DNA from: Burkholderiaceae bacterium
GTDB lineage: Bacteria; Pseudomonadota; Gammaproteobacteria; Burkholderiales; Burkholderiaceae
NCBI GenBank assembly: GCA_017998575.1
Contig: JAGOCV010000015.1
Location: 1 to 23,716 of the forward strand
DNA: 23,716 nucleotides
Reading direction: 5' to 3'
Below, piece after piece: positions 1-8,202 of this stretch. Numbering within the stretch: position 1 is the first letter of the stretch; each line of letters begins with the position of its first letter. The notes under the pieces were generated by a model, which was not told the DNA's origin, searched no databases, and worked only from the letters and a program-made list of their open reading frames with translations. Both the position numbers and the translations under genes were made by a program.

Positions 1-693
1 CCCACCGCCGGCGCCGCCGCCAGCTTGCGCGATGAAGGCGTGGCGGATGCGCAGATCGTGCAGACCGGCAACACCGTCATCGACGCGCTGCTCTCCACCG
101 CCGCCCAGAAGCCGGCGCCGCCCAGTGGTTTCCCGCGATCGGGCCGCACGGTGCTGCTCACGCTGCACCGGCGCGAGAACTTCGGCGCCAACATCCGCAA
201 CGCACTGGCCGCCGTGCGCGACTTCGTCGACGCTCACGACGACGTCTCGGTGTGGTTCCCCGTGCATCCCAACCCCAATGCGCGCGACGCCGCGCGCGCC
301 GTGTTGAATGACCACCCGCGCATCCACCTGGTCGAACCCATGGGTTACCGCCATCTGGTGGCCACGCTCTCGTCGTGCTGGTGCGTGCTGACCGACAGCG
401 GCGGCCTGCAGGAAGAAGCGCCCGCGCTCGGCCGGCCGGTGCTGGTGCTGCGCGATCGCACCGAGCGGCCCGAGGCCGTGGACGCCGGCGTGGCACGGCT
501 GGTGGGCACGTCGCACACGGGCGTGCTGGCCGCGCTCGAATCGCTCTACCGCGATGCGGCGCTGCACGCCCGCATGGCGCGCGGCGCGCTGCCCTACGGC
601 GATGGCCGCGCGGCCACCCGCATCGAGCAGGCCATGCGCCAGCGTCTGCTGCCCCTCCATGCGGCCCGGCACGCTGACGGGGCGCGCGCATGA
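1..693 (+). CDS. wecB: UDP-N-acetylglucosamine 2-epimerase (non-hydrolysing), 3' part
   Basis: The reading frame is open from the first base of the window, so the 5' end lies outside; about 230 C-terminal residues are present. The family interconverts UDP-GlcNAc and UDP-ManNAc in the cytoplasm. Visible family signatures are VQTGNTVIDAL near the start of the fragment, LTLHRRENFG (holding the conserved His of the HRREN motif), and a C-terminal block with LTDSGGLQEEAPALGRPVL followed by RTERPEAVDAG, which is the nucleotide-binding second Rossmann half. The stop codon overlaps the start of the next gene (ATGA at 690-693), so the two are translationally coupled. That partner is an NfrB-type polymerase, so the UDP-ManNAc is probably used for a secreted polysaccharide. 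The family call is firm; the polysaccharide role is inferred from context. Confidence 0.95.
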   Translation, partial: PTAGAAASLRDEGVADAQIVQTGNTVIDALLSTAAQKPAPPSGFPRSGRTVLLTLHRRENFGANIRNALAAVRDFVDAHDDVSVWFPVHPNPNARDAARAVLNDHPRIHLVEPMGYRHLVATLSSCWCVLTDSGGLQEEAPALGRPVLVLRDRTERPEAVDAGVARLVGTSHTGVLAALESLYRDAALHARMARGALPYGDGRAATRIEQAMRQRLLPLHAARHADGARA

Positions 694-2249
694 GCGCGGA
701 AGTCGCCGCCTTCCTGCTCGCCTGGCGCGAACCGCTGGAGATCGCCATCCTCGCCATGGCCTGCTCTGCCATCGTGCTGAGCGTGGACGACTTCATCGTC
801 GACATCAGCTACTGGTGGCTGCGCCTGCGCGGGCGCCTGCGCGAGAACCACGGCCTGCCGCCGCCCGACGAGCTGGCCAGGCTGCCCGAAAAACCGCTGG
901 CCGTGATGGTGCCGGCCTGGCACGAATCGGACGTGATCCACGCCATGCTCACCACCAACGCCCGGCTGATGCAATACAAGGCCGTGCACTACTTCGTGGG
1001 CGTGTACGAGAACGACCCCGACACGCTGCGCGAGGTACGGCGCGCACAGGCCGTCTCGTCGCGCATCCACGCGGTAATCCTGCCGCGCGAGGGGCCCACC
1101 AGCAAGGCCGATTGCCTCAACGAGATCATCGGCCGCGCACTGGCGATGGAGAGCGAGCTGGGCCTCGCATTCGAAGGCTTCGTGATGCACGACGCCGAAG
1201 ACCTGATCCACCCGATGGAGCTGCGCGTGTTCAACGCCGCGCTCGACCAGTACGACTTCGTGCAGTTGCCCGTGTACTCGTTCACGCGCCGCCTGCGCGA
1301 CCTGGTGGCCGGCGTGTACATGGACGAATTCGCCGAGAACCACGGCAAGGACCTGCAGGTGCGCGAGGCGCTGGGCGGCTTCGTGCCGTGCGCGGGCGTG
1401 TCGGCCTGCTTCAGCCGCCGCGCCATCGGCAAACTGGGCGAGCGCCAGGCCGGCGAAGTCTTCCCGGCCGGCTCGCTGACGGAAGACTACGAGGCCGCCT
1501 TCCACCTCAGCGAGATCGGCCTGCATTCGGCCTTCATCCGCTACACGGCCGACTACTACATGGATACGCCCCGCGGCAGCGGTGCGCCCAAGCTGGTGCG
1601 CCAGGACATGACGGTCTCCACCCGCGAGCACTTCCCCGACGCTTTCCGCGCCGCCTACCGCCAGCGCGCGCGCTGGAACCTGGGCATCGTGCTGGTGGGC
1701 AACGACCAGCTGGGCTGGACCGGATCGCGCGGCACCCGCCTCTTCCTCGCGCGCGACCGCAAGGGGGTGATCGCCGTGCCTGCGGTGATGATCGGCTATG
1801 TGCTGTTCGTCACCTACGTCGCGCTGCGGCTGGTGCTGTACTTCGGCTGGGGCGACGTGCCGGGCAGCAGCGTGATGGACACCGCCGCCGCCTGGTGGCT
1901 GATCGGTGCCAGCCTGCTGCTGGCCCTGTGGCGCATGGGCCACCGCATGCACTTCACGTCGAAGCTCTACGGATGGCGACACGGATTGATGTCGCTGCCG
2001 CGCTTCATCGTGGGCAACTTCGTCAACTTCTGGGCGATGTGCCGTGCCGTTCGCCTGTACACGCTGCACCGCCTGTTCGGCAAGCCGCTCTCGTGGGACA
2101 AGACAGCTCACACCTACCCCGACACGCTGGCCACGCAACTGCCCAGCCTGCTGGCGCCGGGCCTGAGCCGCCAGCCCGCGATGAGCGACGCCGCGGCGCG
2201 CGCCGAACTTGAACGCGCGATGGGCCGGCCGCCCGGCAGCCTGCGCTGA
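690..2249 (+). CDS. NfrB-type family 2 glycosyltransferase (membrane, processive), without MshEN domain
   Basis: 519 residues. One hydrophobic segment lies near residues 15-42, a cytoplasmic GT2 domain covers about 68-335, and three hydrophobic segments lie near 360-385, 400-417 and 437-455. The GT2 core opens with AVMVPAWHESD (72-81), has HDAED (167-171) as the DxD region, TED (264-266) as the catalytic base region, and QRARW (325-329), the QxxRW signature of processive polymerases such as BcsA and PgaC. The layout matches NfrB, the inner-membrane partner of the phage N4 receptor NfrA. E. coli NfrB is about 745 residues and ends in a c-di-GMP-binding MshEN domain. Here only a tail of roughly 60 residues follows the last membrane segment. 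It overlaps wecB by 4 bp. No nfrA is visible in the window. A ManNAc polymer is the likely product by analogy; this is inference. Confidence 0.88.
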   Translation: MSAEVAAFLLAWREPLEIAILAMACSAIVLSVDDFIVDISYWWLRLRGRLRENHGLPPPDELARLPEKPLAVMVPAWHESDVIHAMLTTNARLMQYKAVHYFVGVYENDPDTLREVRRAQAVSSRIHAVILPREGPTSKADCLNEIIGRALAMESELGLAFEGFVMHDAEDLIHPMELRVFNAALDQYDFVQLPVYSFTRRLRDLVAGVYMDEFAENHGKDLQVREALGGFVPCAGVSACFSRRAIGKLGERQAGEVFPAGSLTEDYEAAFHLSEIGLHSAFIRYTADYYMDTPRGSGAPKLVRQDMTVSTREHFPDAFRAAYRQRARWNLGIVLVGNDQLGWTGSRGTRLFLARDRKGVIAVPAVMIGYVLFVTYVALRLVLYFGWGDVPGSSVMDTAAAWWLIGASLLLALWRMGHRMHFTSKLYGWRHGLMSLPRFIVGNFVNFWAMCRAVRLYTLHRLFGKPLSWDKTAHTYPDTLATQLPSLLAPGLSRQPAMSDAAARAELERAMGRPPGSLR

Positions 2250-2299
2250 GGCGCGACTGCGCCACGACGCGGTTGCGCGACCGCAGCGGGTACGCGCGG

Positions 2300-2362
2300 T
2301 TCGCCTGAACGGATGCCGGCTTCGCATCCGGCCATGGTGACGCGATGGGGCTTGCGCAGAAT
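2300..2362 (+). promoter_or_regulatory. PIP-box-like (HrpX/HrpB-type) promoter, spacer one base long
   Basis: TTCGC at 2300-2304 and TTCGC at 2321-2325 are separated by 16 bases (the consensus is TTCGB-N15-TTCGB). They are followed after 31 bases by CAGAAT at 2357-2362, which fits the YANNNT -10 element expected 30-32 bases downstream. The element lies just ahead of the effector-like gene starting at 2399. The second TTCG also sits in the loop of a possible hairpin (GGATGC 2311-2316 / GCATCC 2324-2329), so a terminator for the upstream gene is an alternative reading. Confidence 0.5.
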
Positions 2363-2398
2363 GAGTCCAACAGTCGCTCCCGACCGAAAGACCATCGC

Positions 2399-4129
2399 AT
2401 GAACCAGCAACATCCATCCGTCACGCAAGGTAAGCCGGGCGGCATGTGGTCCACCCTCACCAGTGGTACCACGACATCCTCCACGTCCACGTCCACGACC
2501 ACCCATCACGTCACGACCCAACAGCCTGCGCCGCAATATGGCATGCAGACGTTCAACGCGCTGCGGGCCACCACCGCCGACGCAAACTCTGCCTCCTACC
2601 AGCAGTCGACACCGCTGGTCTACGACGCCAGCAACTTCGGCCACAGTGGCCTCTCACCCCGCGAGCGGCTCGACCAGGTAAAAATGCGCCTGGTCGCGCT
2701 GCAGGAGCAGATCGGCAAGCCTGAAGAACGGCAGCACAACCAGCAGGCGATCCAGTTTGTCTTCGAGACGCTGGCCAGCCTGGACGGCATCAGCAACCGG
2801 TCCGTCTTGCAGCCGCAGGTGCACGCCAAGCTGCAGCAGATGTGCGACCAGTGCGACCAACCGCGCAAGCGCAAGGAGTGGCAGCGTTTCATCGATCTCC
2901 TGAAGCAAGAGATCGTGCAACCTCTGGAGGCGCTCCCGGTGACGAACATCGTCAGACATGGCACGCCAGCGCACGACATGCGCCACCAATGGGAACTGGC
3001 GCAGGACCGGATGCAGGCCCGCGACTACCCCAGCGCTGTACGCCATCTTGAGGCGATGGGAGAAATCCTCACTGAACTTATTGACCTCAATGATGGCGGC
3101 GCTGGGCATGAGCCCCTGTTGAACGCCATTCTGGCGGCCACAACGGCCTGCCTCGACGGACAAGTGCAGCTCGATCACGTCGCCGATCTACATGCGCAGA
3201 TCAACCAGCTTCCCGATGACGCCACCACGACAGCCGCGACGACCCTGCAGGCTCCAGCGGCGGCCCCGGCGCGACCCGTTGCGCAGCCGCAGACCACGGC
3301 GGGCGATGCTGACATTCAGTGGCCAGACGGCGACGCGCTACCCTGGCTGTTGGCAGAACTGCAATCGCCGGCGGTCAGTAACATGACTTACGCAGAGAAG
3401 CTCAATCATCTCGGCAACCTGGCAGACACGAGCGCAGACGCGATGCGGCCAGTCGTGGCGCTCTCCAATGCGACGCCGCAATTCCAACGCGCCGTGGCAG
3501 CTCTCTGCCGAAATGTGCAACAACCTACACAGGTCGACCCCACCGCGTTTGCGGACAATCCGCACCTCATGAGGCTCCACGCCTATCAGCAGTCCATGGA
3601 GACGCGCCGGGACAACAACGGCGTCATCCCGTGGCCCAGCATTCATGAAGCAAAGTCTGCAGACAAGGAGGTGACCCGCTGGCGCACGTTGATCTGGGGA
3701 ATCAGAATCAAGAAAATTGTGTCCTTGCAGCGAGAGGTAGAACAAGCCGGCCCGGCCGGGCTGCTCCTGTCCAGCGTCCAAGGCCGCCTTAATGAGGTTT
3801 CCAAAACGGTCCGGATGAACAGCGGGACTTTCATCCGGTGGAATGACCTCCAAGGAAATGAGCGCATCGGACTGCGCCAACCTGCCCTCTCGCACGGGCA
3901 GATTCGCGAGCTGATCTTGAAGAAAATTGAAACGTTGCCGCTCGCCGTGTTCGGCTCCGCTGACATGAACGGACTGGGGTTGGGCATCAACGCCTCCACT
4001 GTGAACATCAACCTGGCCAGGCTGTGCAAGCAGGCGAATCCGCGGATACGGTCCGCCGGGCCTACTGGCATGTACGAGAGAGTTCCGGACACTGCCCAGC
4101 CTCCCGCAAAACGCCCGCGGCTCGCCTGA
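2399..4129 (+). CDS. Orphan protein, candidate type III effector with C-terminal NLS-like motif
   Basis: 576 residues; I recognise no enzymatic domain. The first 60 residues contain no Asp or Glu and are very rich in Ser, Thr and Gln (a Thr/Ser tract at about 21-40), the usual composition of type III secretion signals. The middle is predominantly predicted helix (about 85-155, 190-275), then an Ala/Pro/Thr linker near 280-305, then a second helical region. A basic cluster PRKRK lies near 155. The protein ends in PPAKRPRLA (568-576), which resembles the c-Myc-type nuclear localisation signal. AGPTG at 553-557 and the preceding 25 residues resemble the end of the protein encoded at 15657-16964. 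An upstream in-frame ATG at 2345 is rejected because it precedes the putative -10 element. Codon use is less GC-biased than in the neighbours (AAA, ATT, GAA are frequent), suggesting transfer. Secretion and nuclear targeting are inference. Confidence 0.6.
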   Translation: MNQQHPSVTQGKPGGMWSTLTSGTTTSSTSTSTTTHHVTTQQPAPQYGMQTFNALRATTADANSASYQQSTPLVYDASNFGHSGLSPRERLDQVKMRLVALQEQIGKPEERQHNQQAIQFVFETLASLDGISNRSVLQPQVHAKLQQMCDQCDQPRKRKEWQRFIDLLKQEIVQPLEALPVTNIVRHGTPAHDMRHQWELAQDRMQARDYPSAVRHLEAMGEILTELIDLNDGGAGHEPLLNAILAATTACLDGQVQLDHVADLHAQINQLPDDATTTAATTLQAPAAAPARPVAQPQTTAGDADIQWPDGDALPWLLAELQSPAVSNMTYAEKLNHLGNLADTSADAMRPVVALSNATPQFQRAVAALCRNVQQPTQVDPTAFADNPHLMRLHAYQQSMETRRDNNGVIPWPSIHEAKSADKEVTRWRTLIWGIRIKKIVSLQREVEQAGPAGLLLSSVQGRLNEVSKTVRMNSGTFIRWNDLQGNERIGLRQPALSHGQIRELILKKIETLPLAVFGSADMNGLGLGINASTVNINLARLCKQANPRIRSAGPTGMYERVPDTAQPPAKRPRLA

Positions 4130-4146
4130 ATCGGGCTCACCGCATC

Positions 4147-4164
4147 GCCCGCGCCCAGGCGGGC
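4147..4164. terminator. Hairpin between convergent genes, possible terminator
   Basis: GCCCGC (4147-4152) and GCGGGC (4159-4164) form a perfect 6-bp stem with a 6-base loop, between the stops of the effector candidate (+) and the DUF421 gene (-). No T-tract follows on the + strand, so an intrinsic terminator is only possible. Confidence 0.35.
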
Positions 4165-4169
4165 CGCGC

Positions 4170-4634
4170 TCAACCGCGCTTTTTCAGGATGCTGATCTTG
4201 CCGTCGGCTTCGAGGAAGGCGAGCCGCACTTGCTGCAGCTCGCAATCGGCCTCTCGCAGTGCCTGCAGAACGTCGGCGACGGGCACGTGGTTGCTCCGCA
4301 GTACGTCGTCGAACAGGCGCCCATCACGGCCGATCAGGATGGGCACGCCTTCGATGAAGTCGTGCGCACGCTGGCTGCGCGCCGTGACATAGGCCACGCC
4401 CAGGTTGAGCGAAACCAGCGCTACCGCGATGACGAGCGCGCCGGCCACCGAATCCTCGCCGCCCTGCATGCCGTTGGAGACGCCCTCGGACAACAGCACC
4501 ACCATCAGCAGATCGAACGGCGTGAACTGGCCGACCGTGCGCTTGCCCGACACGCGCACCAGCACGATCAGCGCCACGTAGACGATGGCCACGCGCGCGA
4601 TCAGCTCCCACCACGGCACGGTCAGCGTGAACAT
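4170..4634 (-). CDS. DUF421 (YetF-like) membrane protein
   Basis: 154 residues from the ATG at 4634. This start is preferred because it begins directly at the hydrophobic N-terminus and sits 13 bases after the katE stop. The protein has two to three hydrophobic segments in the first 80 residues, the family-typical GKRTVGQFTPFDLLMVVLLSE stretch beginning near residue 30 (shown here only in part), then a small soluble C-terminal DUF421 domain with GVPILIGRDGRLFDDVLR and an ending rich in Lys. The family has no firm biochemical function; members are inner-membrane proteins often near stress or sporulation genes. Its position immediately downstream of katE on the same strand implies co-transcription with the catalase. 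Confidence 0.85.
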   Translation of the reverse strand: MFTLTVPWWELIARVAIVYVALIVLVRVSGKRTVGQFTPFDLLMVVLLSEGVSNGMQGGEDSVAGALVIAVALVSLNLGVAYVTARSQRAHDFIEGVPILIGRDGRLFDDVLRSNHVPVADVLQALREADCELQQVRLAFLEADGKISILKKRG

Positions 4635-4647
4635 CGCCTGCGGTCCG

Positions 4648-7056
4648 TCACACCATCGGCGGGTCGGTCTCGCGCTCGAAGTGGCGGTGGGCCTGCAGCG
4701 CCTCGAAGAACGCGGGCAGTGCCGCGGCCAGCTGGCCGGCCGCGGCGGTGACCACGCCCTCGTCCGACGCCGCGTCATCCGCCACGCCCGCGTGTTCGAG
4801 CAAGGCGGACGATGCGCCGATCACCAGCATCGGCTTGCAATGGCGGAACTGGTCGCGCACGGCTTCCAGCGCCTGGCCGCTGGCAGCCAGCGCCTGGACG
4901 GCGGCTTCGCCATCGGGCAGCACCAGCGCGTCGAACAGGAAGCCGGGCTCGTTTTCCAGCGAGGCATCGGCCTGAACGCTGCGCCCGTCGGCGCCGGCCA
5001 GCGCGCCGATGCGCGGGCCCACGATGCGCGGCACGGCGCCTTCGGCCAGAAGCGCATCGCGCACCTGCAGCAGCGCACGCGTGTGGACGCCCGGCGCGGC
5101 CAGCAGCGCCACCTTGCGCGCGCGGATGCCGGCCTGGCCCGGCCGCGCCAGCAGCGACAGCGCCGGTGACACCTTGACCTCGGGCTTCGCGGGCCTGGGC
5201 AAGGCGCGCGGCATGGGCGCGGGCAACGGATCGATGCCCAGGCCCTCGGCCACCTGCTCTGCCAGGGCCTGCGACACATTGCGCAGCGAGGCCACCATGC
5301 GCTCGCGGATCGCGGGCACCGTCACCTTCGAGAGCTCGAAGCGGAAGGCGGCGGCGATGTGCGCCTGCTCGGCCGGGCTCTGGCTGTCGAAGAACAGCGT
5401 GGCCTGCGTGTAGTGGTCGGCGAACTTCTCGGGCTTGGCGCGCACCTTGCCCTGCGCCTCCTTGGCGGCGATGCGCGCGGGCACCGACACGAAGCCCTGC
5501 GCCGCGCCGGCCTGGAACGGGCAGCCGCCGCCCAGCGAGTTGGGCTCGTAGGACACGCGCCCGCGCGGGATGGCCTGGCGGTGCATACCGTCGCGCTGGT
5601 TGTTGTGCACCGGCGCCAGGGGCGTGTTGATCGGGATCTCGTGGAAGTTTGGCCCGCCCAGGCGCGAGATCTGCGTGTCCACGTAGGAATGGATGCGCCC
5701 GGCCAGCAGCGGGTCGTTGGAGAAGTCGATGCCCGGGATCACGTGCGCGGCGCAGAAGGCCACCTGCTCGGTCTCGGCGAAGAAGTTGTCGGGGTTGCGG
5801 TCGAGCACCAGGCGGCCCACGGGGGTGATGGGCACCAGTTCCTCGGGCACGATCTTGGTGGGGTCGAGGATGTCGAAGCTGAAGCGGTCGGCTTCTTCTT
5901 CGGTGAACACCTGCACGCCCATCTCGTACTCGGGATAGTTGCCCGATTCGATGCGCTCCCACAGGTCGCGGCGGTGGAAGTCGGGGTCGGCGCCCGAGAT
6001 CTTCACGGCCTCGTCCCACACCAGCGAATGCGTGCCGGCCTTGGGGCTGAAGTGGAACTTGCAGAACACCGACTCGCCCGCCGCGTTGACCAGGCGGAAG
6101 GTGTGCACGCCGAAGCCCTGCATGGTCGCGTAGCTGGCCGGAATGGCGCGGTCGCTCATGGCCCACATGAGCATGTGGGTGGATTCGGGCATCAGCGAGA
6201 CGAAATCCCAGAAGGTGTCGTGCGCGCTGGCCGCCTGCGGCATGCCGTGGTGCGGCTCGGGCTTGACCGCGTGCACGAGGTCCGGAAACTTCATCGCGTC
6301 CTGGATGAAGAAGACCGGGATGTTGTTGCCCACGAGGTCCCAGTTGCCCTCTTCGGTATAGAACTTGATGGCGAAGCCGCGCACGTCGCGCGCCGTGTCT
6401 TTCGATCCGCGCTCGCCGGCCACGGTGGAAAAACGCACGAACACCGGCGTGCGCTTGCCGGCCTGCTGGAACGGCGCGGCCTGCGTGAGCTTCTTGATCG
6501 GCTTGTAGCACTCGAAGTAGCCGTGCGCGGCCGAACCGCGCGCATGCACGATGCGCTCGGGAATGCGTTCGTGGTCGAAGTGCGTGATCTTCTCGCGCAG
6601 GATGAAGTCTTCCAGCAGCACGGGGCCGCGCACGCCGTACTTCAGCGAGTTCTGGTTGTCGGCCACCGGCACACCCTGGTTGGTGGTCAGGCGCTGGCCC
6701 GAATCGTCGGTGCGCACGCGGTCGAGCGAGGCGTTGGAGGCATTGACGCCGCGCGTGGCGCCGCTGCCGGTCTTGGGCGTGGCGTTGGACTCGGACAGCG
6801 TGCTGGCTTCGGCCAGCGGCTGCGGCCGGCGCAGCGCGGGCGCGCCGGGCTGCGGCTCGACGCCGTTGCTGAAGCCATGCTCGCCGGCCTTGAGCGGGTT
6901 GTGCGGCATGGCGGCGGCCAGCGCCTGCTCCTGCGCCTGCACGTCGGCCGTCCGATCAGCCTGGCCGGGCGACGGGTTGCGCCGCGCGGGTCCGCTGTCG
7001 GTGGCTCGGGGCGAGCGCGAGGGCTTGCCGGCGGGGGCGGGGGTACGTGAGGCCAT
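4648..7056 (-). CDS. katE: Large-subunit catalase HPII type with C-terminal DJ-1/PfpI domain
   Basis: 802 residues, longer than E. coli HPII (753). A basic, low-complexity N-terminal extension covers about 1-110, the catalase core about 120-610, and a DJ-1/PfpI-like (GATase1 fold) domain about 635-802. Active-site features are [13 protein letters not shown] with catalytic His171, [13 protein letters not shown] with the distal Asn244/245, and the haem-ligand signature RIHSYVDTQ with Tyr458. It decomposes hydrogen peroxide in the cytoplasm. The ATG at 7056 is chosen because AAAGGA lies about 10 bases upstream and the sequence before it does not look like catalase. Where E. coli HPII has the His (392) that is covalently linked to the haem-ligand Tyr, this protein appears to have Cys435. 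It is followed after 13 bases by the DUF421 gene and is divergent from a DUF3606 gene. Confidence 0.96.
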   Translation of the reverse strand: MASRTPAPAGKPSRSPRATDSGPARRNPSPGQADRTADVQAQEQALAAAMPHNPLKAGEHGFSNGVEPQPGAPALRRPQPLAEASTLSESNATPKTGSGATRGVNASNASLDRVRTDDSGQRLTTNQGVPVADNQNSLKYGVRGPVLLEDFILREKITHFDHERIPERIVHARGSAAHGYFECYKPIKKLTQAAPFQQAGKRTPVFVRFSTVAGERGSKDTARDVRGFAIKFYTEEGNWDLVGNNIPVFFIQDAMKFPDLVHAVKPEPHHGMPQAASAHDTFWDFVSLMPESTHMLMWAMSDRAIPASYATMQGFGVHTFRLVNAAGESVFCKFHFSPKAGTHSLVWDEAVKISGADPDFHRRDLWERIESGNYPEYEMGVQVFTEEEADRFSFDILDPTKIVPEELVPITPVGRLVLDRNPDNFFAETEQVAFCAAHVIPGIDFSNDPLLAGRIHSYVDTQISRLGGPNFHEIPINTPLAPVHNNQRDGMHRQAIPRGRVSYEPNSLGGGCPFQAGAAQGFVSVPARIAAKEAQGKVRAKPEKFADHYTQATLFFDSQSPAEQAHIAAAFRFELSKVTVPAIRERMVASLRNVSQALAEQVAEGLGIDPLPAPMPRALPRPAKPEVKVSPALSLLARPGQAGIRARKVALLAAPGVHTRALLQVRDALLAEGAVPRIVGPRIGALAGADGRSVQADASLENEPGFLFDALVLPDGEAAVQALAASGQALEAVRDQFRHCKPMLVIGASSALLEHAGVADDAASDEGVVTAAAGQLAAALPAFFEALQAHRHFERETDPPMV

Positions 7057-7334
7057 GGGGTGTCGTTCCTTTGGGAGGGGGCGGTGAGAGGACGACTTGG
7101 AAGTTGTCCGTCGGGAGCCGCCCATGCTGTGCCGCCGGGACGCCGCTGGCGTGTCGGACACCGCCTTGCCCGACTGACGGCATCGTTCGCGGTTGCACAG
7201 GGCTCGCGCCCTCGGTGCACCGCAAGAAGACAGCGGCGACACGACAAAGCGCACGCGTCCTACAGGGCAGACGCCAGGGGTTTCGCAGGATCGGAGCGAG
7301 TTTCGATATCCAACGATTCCCAAGGAGATGAACC
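7057..7334. promoter_or_regulatory. Divergent intergenic region katE / DUF3606 gene
   Basis: 278 bases between divergent starts at 7056 (-) and 7335 (+), so promoters in both directions must lie here. AAGGAG at 7322-7327 is a strong ribosome binding site for the + gene, and AAAGGA on the minus strand serves katE. I see no confident sigma-70 -35/-10 pair and no clear repeat. A TTCG pair at 7282 and 7302 is discussed among the rejected items. Confidence 0.5.
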
Positions 7335-7517
7335 ATGTCTGCAGAAGACGCCGACGTCGGCTTCGACCAGCCGCTGCCCCAGGTGACCACGCGCCAGGAC
7401 GAGGAGTACGCCGCATGGGCGCAGAGCCTGGGCGTGGAACCCGATCGTGTGCGCGAGGCGGTGGCGCGGGTGGGCCACTCGGCCGATGCCGTGCGCGAAT
7501 GGGTGGCCCGCGGCTGA
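7335..7517 (+). CDS. DUF3606 family small protein
   Basis: 60 residues. It matches the DUF3606 pattern: a short polar N-terminus, a central YAAWAQSLGVEPDRVREAV segment, and an ending with VGHSADAVREWV, the usual two-helix arrangement in which xWxxxxGVxxxxLxxAVxxVG is conserved. A consensus AAGGAG lies 7 bases before the ATG, which fixes the start. The family has no known biochemical role. It is commonly found as a single small cytoplasmic protein near stress genes, and here it is divergent from katE. Confidence 0.85.
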   Translation: MSAEDADVGFDQPLPQVTTRQDEEYAAWAQSLGVEPDRVREAVARVGHSADAVREWVARG

Positions 7518-7680
7518 GCCGGGTGGATCGCCCGGTGCGACATCGCAGCCCGCCGATTCCTTCGCCACTGAACAGCGTGTGCGGGTGCTGCTGTATGCAG
7601 CCGTTGCACGCGGAACAAGGTGTCACCGCCGGCCTCGCCCGCGTGTGCGCTGTTCATACTTGTCCGGGATGGAACCGCAC

Positions 7681-8196
7681 ATGAGCCTGGAGCCCCTACG
7701 CCCGCTGCGCAGCCTGGATCACGGCGGCCGGCAGGTCGGCATCCTCGTGTGGACGGAAAACGGCACCTGGCGCAGTGCCTGGCGGCTGGAGCCGGGCGCG
7801 TGGCATTCCTTGCGCGGCACGCATGACGGCGAGGAAGAGGCGGCCGACGCCGCATCCCGCGCCGCGCAGGACCATCTCGCCTCGGGCCGTTCGATGCCCC
7901 GGCGCGGTGGGCGCGGCGACGAGGCGGGAACACACGGGCCGGCGCCCTCGCCGGCTTCGGCCGTCACCTCCGAGGGCTGGCGCGCGCGCCACATGGCCTG
8001 GACCCACGCTCAGGCCGAACTCGCCACCTTCCGCGACTCGCTGACCGACGAGCCTGATCGCCATGATCTGGACAAGCTGCGGCAACTGGAGTCGCGCGCC
8101 GAAGACGCACGGCGCGCGATGGAAGGCCAACTCTCGCGCATCCTGCGCCCGCAACGCCGGCGGCCCGGCGTGCCGCGCGATCCGGGCGAGGCCTGA
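7681..8196 (+). CDS. Hypothetical protein
   Basis: 171 residues from the ATG at 7681; an in-frame ATG at 7669 is the alternative (175 residues). I prefer 7681 because a weak GGA lies 7 bases before it, whereas nothing resembling a ribosome binding site precedes 7669. No domain is recognised. The first 45 residues contain a short strand-rich stretch (GRQVGILVWTENGTWRSAW), the middle is a low-complexity Gly/Arg/Pro linker, and residues about 105-155 form a charged, probably coiled helix pair (HAQAELATFRDSL, then LRQLESRAEDARRAME), ending in a basic tail. No signal peptide or membrane segment is seen. It converges with the sodC gene 6 bases downstream. Codon use is native-like, which supports it being real. 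Confidence 0.6.
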   Translation: MSLEPLRPLRSLDHGGRQVGILVWTENGTWRSAWRLEPGAWHSLRGTHDGEEEAADAASRAAQDHLASGRSMPRRGGRGDEAGTHGPAPSPASAVTSEGWRARHMAWTHAQAELATFRDSLTDEPDRHDLDKLRQLESRAEDARRAMEGQLSRILRPQRRRPGVPRDPGEA

Positions 8197-8202
8197 CGCG
8201 CC

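Noticed and set aside
2345..2398. Upstream in-frame ATG at 2345 as start of the first effector candidate
   Set aside because: It lies before the -10-like element at 2357-2362, and the extra 18 residues would break the acidic-free, Ser/Thr-rich N-terminus.
594..2417. Long open frame antisense to the glycosyltransferase (607 codons)
   Set aside because: High-GC third-position effect: it mirrors the real NfrB-type gene on the plus strand, its translation is low-complexity (His/Ala/Val/Arg-rich), and no domain is seen.
5359..7050. Long open frame antisense to katE (563 codons)
   Set aside because: Mirror of the catalase coding sequence; composition is shadow-like (His/Val/Gly/Arg-rich), and the minus-strand catalase motifs are complete.
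7282..7306. TTCGC-N15-TTCGA before the DUF3606 gene, resembling a PIP/hrpII box
   Set aside because: A YANNNT -10 at the usual 30-32 bases downstream would fall at or after the ATG at 7335, the final base is A instead of B, and DUF3606 is not an effector-type gene. One such pair is within chance expectation for a window of this size.
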